Below are positions 53,601 to 61,248 of a stretch of 64,000 nucleotides of DNA, piece by piece; within the stretch, counting starts at the first letter, position 1, and each line of letters starts with the position of its first letter. The stretch comes from Nocardia vinacea NBRC 16497. GTDB taxonomy: Bacteria; Actinomycetota; Actinomycetes; Mycobacteriales; Mycobacteriaceae. Made by a program: the position numbers and the translations under genes. The notes under the pieces are model-generated. The model was not told where the DNA came from. It saw only the letters and a list, made by a program, of their open reading frames with translations, and made no database searches. The stretch covers positions 1 through 64,000 of the forward strand of contig NZ_BAGN01000204.1 of assembly GCF_000308835.1 (NCBI RefSeq), read 5' to 3'.

Positions 53601-53914
53601 TCGGTGACCGAGGATTCGATGCGGCATTCCGGCGCGGCCAAGCCATGGGAATAGACGCCGCAGTCGCCTACGCACTGGGAGAGCCGATAACCGCCAGCCC
53701 GCGAGCTTCGGAACTGACATTGACCAAACGCGAGCAGCAGGTCGCAGACCTTGTGGCCCAGGGACTCACCAATAAGCAGATCGCGGCGAAACTGGTGATC
53801 TCGCAACGCACCGCGGACGGGCATGTCGAACACATCCTGAGCAAACTCGGATTCACCTCCCGCGCACAGATCGCTGCCTGGATCGTGGACCAAGGCCGGC
53901 AAGAGACTTCGTGA
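50630..53914 (+). CDS. Ser/Thr kinase - STAND ATPase - LuxR HTH fusion regulator
   Basis: The protein has 1094 residues from GTG 50630 (ATG 50648 is the alternative; no strong ribosome binding site separates them). The N-terminal kinase (about 30-290) has IGRGGFGVVYR, Lys61 in VAVKVL, HRDVKPGNILL and TDFGIAR. A linker leads to a NB-ARC/STAND ATPase (about 330-680) with Walker A GIGGVGKTRLA, Walker B ALLVVDN and SRLDGLPLAIELAAARM. A TPR-like helical region (about 720-1000) precedes a C-terminal LuxR HTH (LTKREQQVADLVAQGLTNKQ, about 1020-1080). The design suggests nucleotide-gated DNA binding that can autophosphorylate or phosphorylate partners. It is divergent from the DFN kinase and may regulate it. 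Targets are unknown. Confidence 0.92.
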   Translation: MDRTPLMVGDDPPRTQRDVSMPVAMELSASGFEDAAEIGRGGFGVVYRCTQVALDRTVAVKVLTDELDEDNRERFFREQQAMGRLTGHPNIVTVLQVGVTASGHPYLVMPYHPLDSLDAWVRRQGRVPVETVLWIGVKIAGALESAHRLGIVHRDVKPGNILLTDYGEPALTDFGIARMSGGFQTATGILTGSPAFTAPEVLGGEAATPAADVYGLGATLFCALTGHAAFERRSGEQVVAQFLRITSQPVPDLRDSGIPDDLSAVVESAMSRDPQRRPSATGIGEAIRQVQRRHGYQVGEMALRTPNSEHTPASQAWATPQPTEGRGSTGELPLELTSFVDRRAEVAEIKALLSVSRLVTLAGIGGVGKTRLALRAASNARRDFAEGVWVIELGDVRDPALLIGVVASTLGLRDDSARPMQHVLVEFLGSREALLVVDNGEQVVEALAELVETLLLACPSLRILVTSREPLDIAGEAVLRVLPLTVPGDDGAPTLRGLPRYDALTLFAERAAAVVPGFELTDDNKAAVAGICSRLDGLPLAIELAAARMRAMSPEQILARLSDRYALLTRSSRTAPKRQQTLRWCIDWSYQLCTPDEQRLWARLSVFTGGFELDAAEQVCGADLELESLLDALSSLVDKSIVNRETLEDAVRFRMLETIRDYGREKLRESGEYHDLRRRHRDWYERLALDAEADWISDRQPYWMARLDREQPNLLDALEFCTSEDSAESGAAGLRISAVLATVFWGFRGLWGEARRWLGRALANPAARSIPDRVRALHDASNAAAMQRDFQSAGALLDEGHALAEQDPIPLNQALIAKAEGTVALYGNEPARAISCLERAVEVFRSNQRVHLYIATLVLLGWAHALQGDKRRAIEYHDQIVSITEACGESLFRSAALGAKGIAVWQQGERSHALQLLQESLRVSRSARSPLVTAVDLEGLAWIAADRDGERAAVLLGAVENLLRASAGLSIFFPELSRFHDECERTARRALGDRGFDAAFRRGQAMGIDAAVAYALGEPITASPRASELTLTKREQQVADLVAQGLTNKQIAAKLVISQRTADGHVEHILSKLGFTSRAQIAAWIVDQGRQETS

Positions 53915-53951
53915 CCGCACAGGCCAGCTGGACCCGCGCTCCTGCCGCTTG

Positions 53952-55376
53952 CTACCCCGTGGCGATTTTGGAGGCCTTACGCCGGGCATCATCGGCGGCG
54001 TGCATTTCGTTTGCGTACAGCAGGCCGAAGGTGAAGCCGTTCTCGCCCCCTGCTGTGCCCGCGGTCGTAGCGGTGCGCCACAGGAATCGTGAAGATACGA
54101 TTCCGTCGTTGTAGTCGCCGAGTACGCTTTGAATCTTCTTGTAGTACTTGATGTTCGGCTTCGCGCGCGGGTATTTTCCCGCGGGCTCGAGTAGTTCGGC
54201 GGCGTAGCGGGCTCGTTTGGCGGCCTTGCGGGCGCGGTGCAATGACGCCTGTCGTTGGTCGTGCAGGGCGGTCGCGAGCCGGTGATCGGCTTTGCGGGCG
54301 GCTTTGCGAGCCCGCTGCACGAGTTCACGTCTGCGAAGTCGCCTGTCGAACGGCGGGTGCGATTGCCAGGCATGCAGGGTCGCGAGCAATTCCAGGTAGC
54401 GAGTCGAGTCCATGGCCTCGGTGAGTGCGTTGCGGCTGGGCACCTGTTGGGCCAGAATCGTCGCGTCGATGCGCGCGGCGACCGGGCCGAGGACGAGTTC
54501 GGGCGGCAGCTTGTGCACCTGGTCGGCCAGACGACGATGTTGGACGTGGCAGTCGCGCACATCGCCGAGCAACCCCGCATACCACTTCAATTCGTCCTCG
54601 ACAGCACCGATGGCGGAGCGGTCCAACAGCTTTCCGAACACGCGCAGGGTGCTGCGCAGGCGCCGCGTCGCGACGCGGGTGTCGTGGATCGGTTCCTGGC
54701 CGCGGCGCAAAGCGACGTCACCGGCGAAGATCATGTCGATCTGCGCGGTCATGTACTCATAGATGGCGCGCTCCGCCGCAGTGTCGGTGACCGGCCCGGG
54801 CTGCGCGGGCAGCACGTGCGAGAGCTTGGAGGGGAATTCCGACCTGCGTGCGCCCGCCTCGGCGAGACTGTCCATCAGCGCCTCGGGTACAGCGTCGATC
54901 CGTGGGCCGAGTTCGACCTCGATCTCGTGCCAGGCGACGGAACTTCCCTCAGCCGGTGTCGTATCGACGATGTCGTCGTCGACTTCGACTATCAATTCGC
55001 CGTCCGGCCCGAGTACGCGGTGGCGATTCCGCAGCGTGTGAATCGTGGTGACCGCGTGCAGTGGTTTACCCAGCGCCGCGCCGATGACTACCTCGACGAA
55101 CTCGGGCGGCAGTTCCTCCGAGAGCGGGGCATGCAATTCGGTGCGACCGTTCGGATGGGGAACTTTCAACTGCCAGCCGGATTCGTCGGCACCTTCCCGG
55201 CGGCGCAGGGTGAGATTGTGAGCGAGCAGATCTCGCTCGGGGGTATCGAAATAGGTGCTGGTCAATTCGACCGACGTCGTTTCGATACGACTGTCGGAGA
55301 CGAGGTTGTCCAATGCCGGAAGAGAAAAGACCTCGTCGACCTCCCATTTGCTTTCACGTTCCAGTACTTCCTCCAT
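53952..55376 (-). CDS. CYTH-CHAD domain protein
   Basis: The protein has 474 residues from ATG 55376 (the frame opens at 55403). The N-terminal CYTH (triphosphate tunnel) domain has the ExExK motif E6-x-E8-x-K10 in LERESKWEV, LTLRRREG and LIVEVDDD, all metal or phosphate ligands. The CHAD domain from about residue 220 is helical with conserved histidines (EPIHDTRVATRRLRSTLRVF, SLHRARKAAKRARYAAELLE). CYTH domains bind or hydrolyse triphosphate compounds and CHAD domains bind polyphosphate. The protein is therefore probably polyphosphate-linked and cytoplasmic. It is convergent with the LuxR fusion gene, with only 37 nt between them. Confidence 0.92.
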   Translation of the reverse strand: MEEVLERESKWEVDEVFSLPALDNLVSDSRIETTSVELTSTYFDTPERDLLAHNLTLRRREGADESGWQLKVPHPNGRTELHAPLSEELPPEFVEVVIGAALGKPLHAVTTIHTLRNRHRVLGPDGELIVEVDDDIVDTTPAEGSSVAWHEIEVELGPRIDAVPEALMDSLAEAGARRSEFPSKLSHVLPAQPGPVTDTAAERAIYEYMTAQIDMIFAGDVALRRGQEPIHDTRVATRRLRSTLRVFGKLLDRSAIGAVEDELKWYAGLLGDVRDCHVQHRRLADQVHKLPPELVLGPVAARIDATILAQQVPSRNALTEAMDSTRYLELLATLHAWQSHPPFDRRLRRRELVQRARKAARKADHRLATALHDQRQASLHRARKAAKRARYAAELLEPAGKYPRAKPNIKYYKKIQSVLGDYNDGIVSSRFLWRTATTAGTAGGENGFTFGLLYANEMHAADDARRKASKIATG

Positions 55377-55970
55377 GAATTGGGCGTTCCCGGCCCACCA
55401 CACCTGAAACAGCCGACGTCGCCCTCGTCGAGACCGATCTCGTCGTGTATTCGACCGGTCTCAACCGCGCTTGCCGCCGCGCCGGACCCGTGGATGAACA
55501 TCTCGATCTTGCCGCGCACGTCGGGCTCGGTGAGCATCGCCTGCCCGGTCGGCGACCGCGGCCACTGTCCTCGACCGGAACCCGTCGCTTTCGGACAACT
55601 CCCGCGCGGCGACCATCATTGCGCGGCGCGGTGCCCGGGCCTGCGTCGAACACCGGAAATCGGGGACGGTCGGGGTGATATCGCGATGCTGGAGCTGGGC
55701 GGCTTCACGGGCGAGCCGACTTCGCCGGTCCGCGAAATCTGTTGCGGCAGTTGTGCTTCGGTCTGAGAACTCGCCAGAACGTCCTGATCGAACATCCGAA
55801 TAGGTTGCGGGCCAGGCTATCAGAGCCACGAGGCCGCAACCTACGGTATGGATCGTGATCCAGTTCGGTAGCCGGCGAATGTCGGTATTCCGCGTGTCGG
55901 TGTGATACAGAGGGCATACTGGGCGAGCCAAAGCTGCACCGAGGAGAGACAAGACCCGGAGGGGCCCGTC
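55377..55970. other. 594-nt region without a supported gene
   Basis: This gap lies upstream of the minus-strand CYTH-CHAD gene and upstream of a small plus-strand peptide gene. Overlapping minus frames give stretches with protein character, for example MLTEPDVRGKIEMFIHG and ARELSESDGFRSRTVAAVAD, in different frames. They lack a shared start and could be a frameshifted, decayed gene; I do not recognise it. A putative promoter for the small peptide must lie near its 3' end. Confidence 0.35.
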
Positions 55971-56096
55971 GTGACCAGTGCGATCGTCGCTCGTGTTGCC
56001 GAAGTTGCCGAACCGCGCGCCGAACTACGCCAGACCCGCGCGGCGGCAGCGGCAGTGAAAATCCAACAAACCTGGATTACCCACTGCCCCATCTGA
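55971..56096 (+). CDS. 41-residue small peptide
   Basis: GTG 55971 follows GGAGGGG (55959-55965) with close to ideal spacing. The peptide starts MTSAIVARVAEVAEPRAELR, is helical and charged, has an Ala-rich centre and ends QQTWITHCPI with a single Cys near the C-terminus. No recognised family. The strong ribosome binding site and compact frame favour translation. A leader-core layout could suit a ribosomally made modified peptide, but no modifying enzyme is adjacent, so that is speculation. It could be a regulatory or toxin-type small protein. Confidence 0.4.
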   Translation: MTSAIVARVAEVAEPRAELRQTRAAAAAVKIQQTWITHCPI

Positions 56097-56234
56097 TCTC
56101 GATCTATTCATCACGACCGGGGCGGCAACGCGTCGGTCACGGCCGCCATCGTTAGTTATTGCCTGGCTGCATGTTTGATGTCGGCGGCGACGAATTCCAA
56201 TCATTCTCGAGCTTTCTCAACTCGGAGGAAACGG

Positions 56235-56735
56235 ATGAACCCATGGACTGAGCGGCTCTCGGTCAACAGAGTCGCTGTCGTGTCCGCCTCGGTCCTGATT
56301 GCAGTGGCGGCGGTCGCATCCTTTGCGTTCGCACATCATCTGGCACGGTTGGCCGGAACGCCATCGACCATCGCGTGGCTGTGGCCGATCGTGGTGGGCC
56401 TCACGGTCTTTCAGATCGCGTACTGCTACGTGATGGTCGGAACGTTGCCGTATCGGACTGGAATCATCCGACTGTACTTCGGGGTTCTCCTGCTGAGCGG
56501 TGTGGCCGCGGGCGTCCTCGGAAACGCGTTCAACGCAACGGATCCCGGCGAGCTTTCGCTGACCGCCAAAGCCATCATGGGTGCGGTTCCGCCGCTGTGT
56601 CTGCTGCTGGTGGTCCTCAACACCTCGATCTTCTTGAGCGCAACCAAACCTTGGCTGCACGGTGCGGACAATTTCTCCGGGCGTGCGGCTGCCGAAACGC
56701 CTGTCGTCGACGCGGCTGGACGTCTTCTGTCGTAG
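56235..56735 (+). CDS. Small integral membrane protein (DUF2637-like, tentative)
   Basis: The protein has 166 residues. ATG 56235 follows GGAGGAAA and is preferred to the upstream in-frame ATG 56175. It has four hydrophobic spans (about residues 11-32, 46-65, 80-100, 114-133), a short N-terminal basic segment and a polar C-terminal tail. The WLWPIVVGLTVFQIAYC segment after GTPSTIA resembles DUF2637 membrane proteins of actinomycetes, often in mobile or sporulation contexts; the match is by eye and weak. The function is unknown. The operator-containing gap to the exporter follows immediately. Confidence 0.65.
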   Translation: MNPWTERLSVNRVAVVSASVLIAVAAVASFAFAHHLARLAGTPSTIAWLWPIVVGLTVFQIAYCYVMVGTLPYRTGIIRLYFGVLLLSGVAAGVLGNAFNATDPGELSLTAKAIMGAVPPLCLLLVVLNTSIFLSATKPWLHGADNFSGRAAAETPVVDAAGRLLS

Positions 56736-56751
56736 CCGTCCCGTCTTCGAC

Positions 56752-56770
56752 TAGTTGCCTTGGGCAACTA
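56752..56770. promoter_or_regulatory. MarR-type operator and promoter of the exporter operon
   Basis: TAGTTGCCTTGGGCAACTA is a perfect 8-bp inverted repeat with a 3-nt spacer, and a half site GCAACTA follows at 56790-56796. A -35-like TTGCCT (56755-56760) inside the repeat is 16 nt from the -10-like TATGGT (56777-56782). A repressor bound here would block RNA polymerase. The MarR regulator downstream (58551) is the expected ligand. Confidence 0.75.
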
Positions 56771-56866
56771 ATCTGATATGGTAGCCCCGAGCAACTATCG
56801 ACGGGGTCCGCGGTGAGGTCCACTCAGCGGGCAATCCGGTGCCGCGTGCACTAGCGCCACGAGAGA

Positions 56867-58510
56867 GTGAGGCCTGCCTTGTCGCAGAATTTGCAGGACG
56901 CCGACCAGGTGAACTCCGCGCCGGACCTGAACAAGCACGCCGAGCCCGGCGCTCCGATGACACACCGTCAGATCATGGAAACGCTGACCGGACTGCTGAC
57001 CGGCATGTTCGTCGCGATCCTGTCCTCGACCATCGTGGCGAACGCGCTGCCCACGATCATCTCCGAGCTGCATGCGGGCCAGACCGCCTACAGCTGGGTG
57101 ATCACCGCGACCCTGCTCGCGATGACGGTGACCACGCCGATCTGGGGGAAACTGTCGGATCTGGTCGACAAGAAACTTCTCGTGCAGATAAGCCTGGTCA
57201 TTTTCGTCGTGGGCTCGATCATCGCGGGTCTGGCTGCCAACGCGGGACAGCTGATCGCGGCGCGGACGATTCAGGGAGTCGGCGCAGGCGGCATGACGGC
57301 GCTGACCCAGACCATCATGGCGGTCATGGTCTCGCCCCGCGAACGCGGTCGCTACGGCGGTTACATGAGCGGTCTCTTCGCCGTCGGCACCGTCGTGGGA
57401 CCGCTCGTGGGCGGTGCCATTGTGGATACTTCCTGGCTGGGCTGGCGGTGGTGCTTCTTCATCGGCATCCCGATCGCGGCGGTCGCATTGGTCGTACTCC
57501 AGAAGACGATGCATCTGCCGATGGTCAAACGGCAGACGTCAGTGGACTGGCTCGGAGCGCTGCTCGTGGCCGCCGCCACCTCGTTGCTGCTGATCTGGAT
57601 CTCGTTCGCCGGCGACAAGTACGCCTGGTTGTCGTGGCAGACCGGCGTGATGATCGGTGGCACAGTGGTTTTGGTCGCGCTGTTGCTGCTGACGGAGTCG
57701 AAGACGAGCGAGCCGATCATCCCGCTGTACCTGTTCGGCAATCGCACCATCGTGCTGGCCGTCGTGGGGTCCTTGGTCGCGGGTGTGGCCATGTACGCCG
57801 GCACCACCTTCCTCAGCCAGTACTTTCAACTCGCCCGGGATGCGTCACCGACCGCGGCAGGCCTGCTCACCCTGCCGATGATCTTCGGCCTGGCCATCGT
57901 GTCGATCGTGTCGGGGCGGCTGATCTCCCGGACCGGTCGCTGGAAGTTGGTCCTGGTCATCGGCAGTGTGCTCATGGTGGTCGGTGTCACCTCATTGGGC
58001 ACCGCCCGCGCCGACACACCCTACGGACTGCTGGCCGTCTACATGTTCTGCGTCGGCGCCGGAGTCGGCATGACCATGCAGAACTTGGTACTCGCCGTAC
58101 AGAATCAAGTGCGCATCCACGAGATCGGCGCGGCCAGCGCGACTGTCGCGTTCATGCGATCGCTCGGCGGCGCGATCGGTGTTGCCGCACTGGGTGCGGT
58201 CATGGCGAACAGCATCACCCACTACACCGAAACGGGTTTGGCCCGGCTGGGAATCCCCGGCAGTGGCGTTCATTCGGGTAGCAGCCTGCCGAGCTTGTCC
58301 GCGCTGTCGGCCCCGGTCCGCTCGGTAGTGGAAGACGCCTATGGACACGGCGTCGCTGATGCTTTCCTCTGCACCGCGCCGCTGGCGGTGGTCGCGCTGA
58401 TCGCTGTCCTGTTCATCCGAGAGGTCCCGCTGCGCACCACAGTTGCCCCGGACCCCGTAGCCGAAACGGCTGGGTCGCGGACCGAGGGTAAAGTCGGCAC
58501 TCCTGAGTAA
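56867..58510 (+). CDS. DHA2/EmrB-type MFS multidrug exporter
   Basis: The protein is about 547 residues. GTG 56867, TTG 56879 (6 nt after GTGAGG) and ATG 56957 are possible starts; the earliest is listed. About 14 membrane spans are predicted, the DHA2 number. Motifs include LSSTIVANALPTI (DHA2 motif D), WVITATLLAMTVTTPIWGKLSD (motif A region), the antiporter motif C region GGYMSGLFAVGTVVGPLVGGAIV with its glycines, and an R-rich loop SPRERGRYGG. It exports drugs or lipophilic molecules using the proton gradient. The operator at 56752 and the MarR gene 40 nt downstream indicate drug-inducible control. It could also export an NRPS product, but distance and control argue for a resistance role. 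Confidence 0.93.
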   Translation: MRPALSQNLQDADQVNSAPDLNKHAEPGAPMTHRQIMETLTGLLTGMFVAILSSTIVANALPTIISELHAGQTAYSWVITATLLAMTVTTPIWGKLSDLVDKKLLVQISLVIFVVGSIIAGLAANAGQLIAARTIQGVGAGGMTALTQTIMAVMVSPRERGRYGGYMSGLFAVGTVVGPLVGGAIVDTSWLGWRWCFFIGIPIAAVALVVLQKTMHLPMVKRQTSVDWLGALLVAAATSLLLIWISFAGDKYAWLSWQTGVMIGGTVVLVALLLLTESKTSEPIIPLYLFGNRTIVLAVVGSLVAGVAMYAGTTFLSQYFQLARDASPTAAGLLTLPMIFGLAIVSIVSGRLISRTGRWKLVLVIGSVLMVVGVTSLGTARADTPYGLLAVYMFCVGAGVGMTMQNLVLAVQNQVRIHEIGAASATVAFMRSLGGAIGVAALGAVMANSITHYTETGLARLGIPGSGVHSGSSLPSLSALSAPVRSVVEDAYGHGVADAFLCTAPLAVVALIAVLFIREVPLRTTVAPDPVAETAGSRTEGKVGTPE

Positions 58511-58550
58511 CCCGTATGCTTCACGCGGTGCTGTGGAGGTGGGTAAGACG

Positions 58551-58982
58551 GTGAACGATACGATCGACGAGATCGAGGAGCAGCTCATTGTGGCGCTGCG
58601 GCGCAGCCGCAGGACCTCGTTCGAGTCCGCGGAACGCGTCCATCCCGGTCTCGAACCCGCCGCCTACGCCTTCCTCATGCGGCTCGACGCCATCGGCCCC
58701 AGCCGTCCCAGCGACCTGGCCGGCTACTTCCGTATCGGGAAAGCCACTACCGGACGCCAACTTTCGGCACTCGAGGAACTCGGACTGATCGACCGGCAAC
58801 CCGATCCGGACGACGGTCGCGCCCAGCTACTCGCACTGACCGCGCTCGGCAAAGAGCGGTTGGACGCGACCCGTGCCGCCCGCCGCCGAGTGCTGCACGA
58901 TCGACTGTCGAGCTGGCCTGAATCCGACCTGGCAACACTCGCCGAACTCCTGCACCGCCTCAATGCCGAATTCGGCGACTGA
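58551..58982 (+). CDS. MarR family regulator
   Basis: The protein has 143 residues from GTG 58551, which is preceded by GGAGGT with 10 nt; GTG 58533 is inside that site. The winged helix-turn-helix is visible as RPSDLAGYFRIGKATTGRQLSALEELGLI (helices 2-4), followed by the wing RQPDPDDGRAQLLALTALG, and terminal helices for dimerisation. Helix 1 region is EEQLIVALRRSRR. It likely binds the inverted repeat at 56752-56770 and represses the exporter and, by read-through, itself. Induction would be by a phenolic or drug-like ligand, as known for the family. Its last 23 nt overlap the convergent transporter gene. Confidence 0.88.
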   Translation: MNDTIDEIEEQLIVALRRSRRTSFESAERVHPGLEPAAYAFLMRLDAIGPSRPSDLAGYFRIGKATTGRQLSALEELGLIDRQPDPDDGRAQLLALTALGKERLDATRAARRRVLHDRLSSWPESDLATLAELLHRLNAEFGD

Positions 58983-59868
58983 GACCGGCACCCGCTTCGG
59001 TCCGCACCGCGGCGTGTCGCCGGGTGACGAACCAACCGACAGCGCCCGCGACCGGAAGCATGATGCCGCCGTAAACCCCTGCGGGCACACTTATTTCGGT
59101 GCTGTCGAGAACGCTGATGGCGATGGTGATGGCGATGGCACTGTTGTGGATACCGATCTCCATCGAGCAGGCTATCGCCTGGCGGATGTCGACGCCGAGC
59201 CATCGGGGGACGAAGTAGCCCACAGTCAAGCTGAGCAGGCAGAAGACAAAGGTGACCGCGCCGACGTCGAGGAGATATCCCGGCAGGTCAGCGGCACCGC
59301 TGATCACGCTTGCGGTGATGACGAGTACTAGGGTCAGCGCCGAGCCGATGCGCACCGGCCGGTTCATCCGATCGGCGAAGTCGGTGGATAGCCGCCGCAC
59401 CAGCATGCCGACGATGACCGGGATCAGGATCATCGCGAACACCTGGATCACCTTGCCGAACTGCAAGCCCAGTCCGCTCGCACCGGCTTCGGGTTCGAAG
59501 TAGTCGATCGCGAAGTTCGTGATCAAGGGTGCGGTGACGACCGCGATGATCGAATTGACGGCCGTGAGGGATACGTTGAGTGCGACATCGCCGCCGAACA
59601 GGTGACTGAGCAGGTTGGCCGTGGTACCGCCCGGCGACGACGCGAGCAGCAGCATGCCGACGGCGAGGGTTGGCGGTAGATCGAAGAGCAGGACCAGCCC
59701 GAACGCGATTGCCGGCAGCACGAGCAATTGACACGCCAGCGCGATAGCGACCGTCCTGGGTTGGCGCGCGATCCGGGTGAAATCGTCGACGCTGAGCGAA
59801 AGTCCCAGTCCGAACATGATCACGGCCAAAGCCAGTGGCAGAGCCAATGATACGAGCGGTGAGTTCAC
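58960..59868 (-). CDS. Bile acid:sodium symporter (BASS) family transporter
   Basis: The protein has 302 residues; GTG 59868 follows GAAGGA. About ten membrane spans are present. Family-specific stretches are LPLALAVIMFGLGLSLSVDDF at the N-terminus, LLASSPGGTTANLLSHLFGGD (conserved crossover region 1) and ACSMEIGIHNSAIAITIAI (crossover region 2, E-x-G-x-x-N), which form the sodium and substrate sites. It is a secondary transporter of organic anions such as bile acid-like, sulfonated or keto acid compounds. The substrate is not assigned. It overlaps the MarR gene convergently and is followed 94 nt upstream by the end of the dehydrogenase operon. Confidence 0.9.
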   Translation of the reverse strand: MNSPLVSLALPLALAVIMFGLGLSLSVDDFTRIARQPRTVAIALACQLLVLPAIAFGLVLLFDLPPTLAVGMLLLASSPGGTTANLLSHLFGGDVALNVSLTAVNSIIAVVTAPLITNFAIDYFEPEAGASGLGLQFGKVIQVFAMILIPVIVGMLVRRLSTDFADRMNRPVRIGSALTLVLVITASVISGAADLPGYLLDVGAVTFVFCLLSLTVGYFVPRWLGVDIRQAIACSMEIGIHNSAIAITIAISVLDSTEISVPAGVYGGIMLPVAGAVGWFVTRRHAAVRTEAGAGLSRRIRH

Positions 59869-59962
59869 CGGCGTTCCTTCGTCGCGTTGGAGTGGACGCG
59901 GAAACGGTATCCGGCCGGGGCGGTGAGGTGGTCTGGTCCTTCCGCTCAGCGAGAAGGGCCGG

Positions 59963-61237
59963 TCAGGTGATGATGCGCAAGGGGTGTTCGAGGAGTTCGG
60001 TCAACTGCTGGAGGAACCGTGCGGCGGTTGCGCCGTCGATTGCGCGGTGGTCGGCGGAGAGGGTGACGCGCAGGATACTGCGGGTGACGACCTGGGAGTT
60101 GTCGAGGCGTAGTTCGTCTTTGGCCGCGCCGACGGCGAGGATGGCGGATTCTGGCGGGTTGATGACGGCGGTGAATTGTTCGATGCCGAACATGCCGAGG
60201 TTGGAGATGGTGAAGGTGCCGCCGCTCATTTCGTCGGCGCGGAGTTTGCGGTCGCGGGCGCGTTCGGCTTTGTCGCGGGTTTCGGTGGCGATTTCGGAGA
60301 CGCTCTTGCGGTCGGCGTCGCGGACGACCGGGACGAGGAGCCCAGCGGGGGTGGCGACGGCGATGCCGAGGTGAATTCCGCGGTGCCGCAGGAGTTTGTC
60401 GTCGGCGATGGAGACGTTGACGGCGGGGTCGGTGCGCAGTGCGGTGGCGACCGCTTTGACGAGCAGGTCGTTGACGCTGACCTTGGTTTTGCCTGCTTGT
60501 TCGAGGGTGCGATTGATCTCGGCGCGGAAGGCCAGCAGGTCGGTGACGTCGATTGCACTGGTCAAGTAGATGTGCGGGGCCTGCTGTTTGCTCTCGGTGA
60601 GGCGTTTGGCCGAGACCTGCTGGATGGTGCTGAGCGGGATCTCGTCGTAGTCACCTGAGGGGGTCACGGATGCTACCGGCGGCGCAGTGGGAGTGGATTC
60701 GACAGCGCGGTAAGCGGATTCGACATCGTTGCGAGTGACCCGTCCGCCGGGGCCGGTGCCGGTTACGGTGGCGAGGTCGACGTCGAGTTCGCGGGCGATC
60801 TTGCGGGCCAGTGGTGAGGATTTCTTGTGAGTTCCGGTCTCCGTGGCCGCGGAAACAGTTCCCGATGTGTCGATCGGATTATGCTGTGTACCAACACTTC
60901 CCGGCGGATCGGCCGCCTGGCCCTTCGCCGTATCACTCGATGCCGCACCACTTTCGGCGGCAGCGGCGTTCGGTCCGGCAGAGCCGGCCGCTGCGGCCCC
61001 GGTTCCGTCGCCGATCAGCGCGATTGTATTGCCGATCGGGACGCGCGAGCCCGGTTCGAACAGAATCTGTTCGAGGATGCCGTCCTCGTAGGCTTCGAGT
61101 TCCATGAGGGCTTTGTCGGTTTCGATTTCGGCGAGGATATCGCCGCGGCTGATCTTGTCGCCGACCTGTTTGAGCCAGGCGACGACGACGCCTTCCTCCA
61201 TGGTGTCGGACAGGCGGGGCATGATGATGTCGGGCAT
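59963..61237 (-). CDS. 2-oxoacid dehydrogenase E2 (dihydrolipoamide acyltransferase)
   Basis: The protein has 424 residues; ATG 61237 follows GAGAGGA. The single lipoyl domain (about 1-80) has the lipoylated lysine in EIETDKALMELEAYEDG. A flexible Ala/Gly/Pro-rich linker leads to the peripheral-subunit binding domain SSPLARKIARELDVDLATVT (about 140-175). The C-terminal catalytic domain carries DHRAIDG with His397 at the active site. It transfers acyl groups from E1 to CoA. As the last gene of a four-gene minus-strand operon (E3, E1alpha, E1beta, E2) it may serve a pyruvate or acetoin-type complex; branched-chain is a further option. The oxo acid is not resolved. Confidence 0.92.
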   Translation of the reverse strand: MPDIIMPRLSDTMEEGVVVAWLKQVGDKISRGDILAEIETDKALMELEAYEDGILEQILFEPGSRVPIGNTIALIGDGTGAAAAGSAGPNAAAAESGAASSDTAKGQAADPPGSVGTQHNPIDTSGTVSAATETGTHKKSSPLARKIARELDVDLATVTGTGPGGRVTRNDVESAYRAVESTPTAPPVASVTPSGDYDEIPLSTIQQVSAKRLTESKQQAPHIYLTSAIDVTDLLAFRAEINRTLEQAGKTKVSVNDLLVKAVATALRTDPAVNVSIADDKLLRHRGIHLGIAVATPAGLLVPVVRDADRKSVSEIATETRDKAERARDRKLRADEMSGGTFTISNLGMFGIEQFTAVINPPESAILAVGAAKDELRLDNSQVVTRSILRVTLSADHRAIDGATAARFLQQLTELLEHPLRIIT

Positions 61238-61248
61238 GTGAAGTCCTC

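Noticed and set aside
55461..55952. Minus-strand frame upstream of the CYTH-CHAD gene
   Set aside because: Protein-like stretches fall in different frames and no family is recognised; treated as unsupported.
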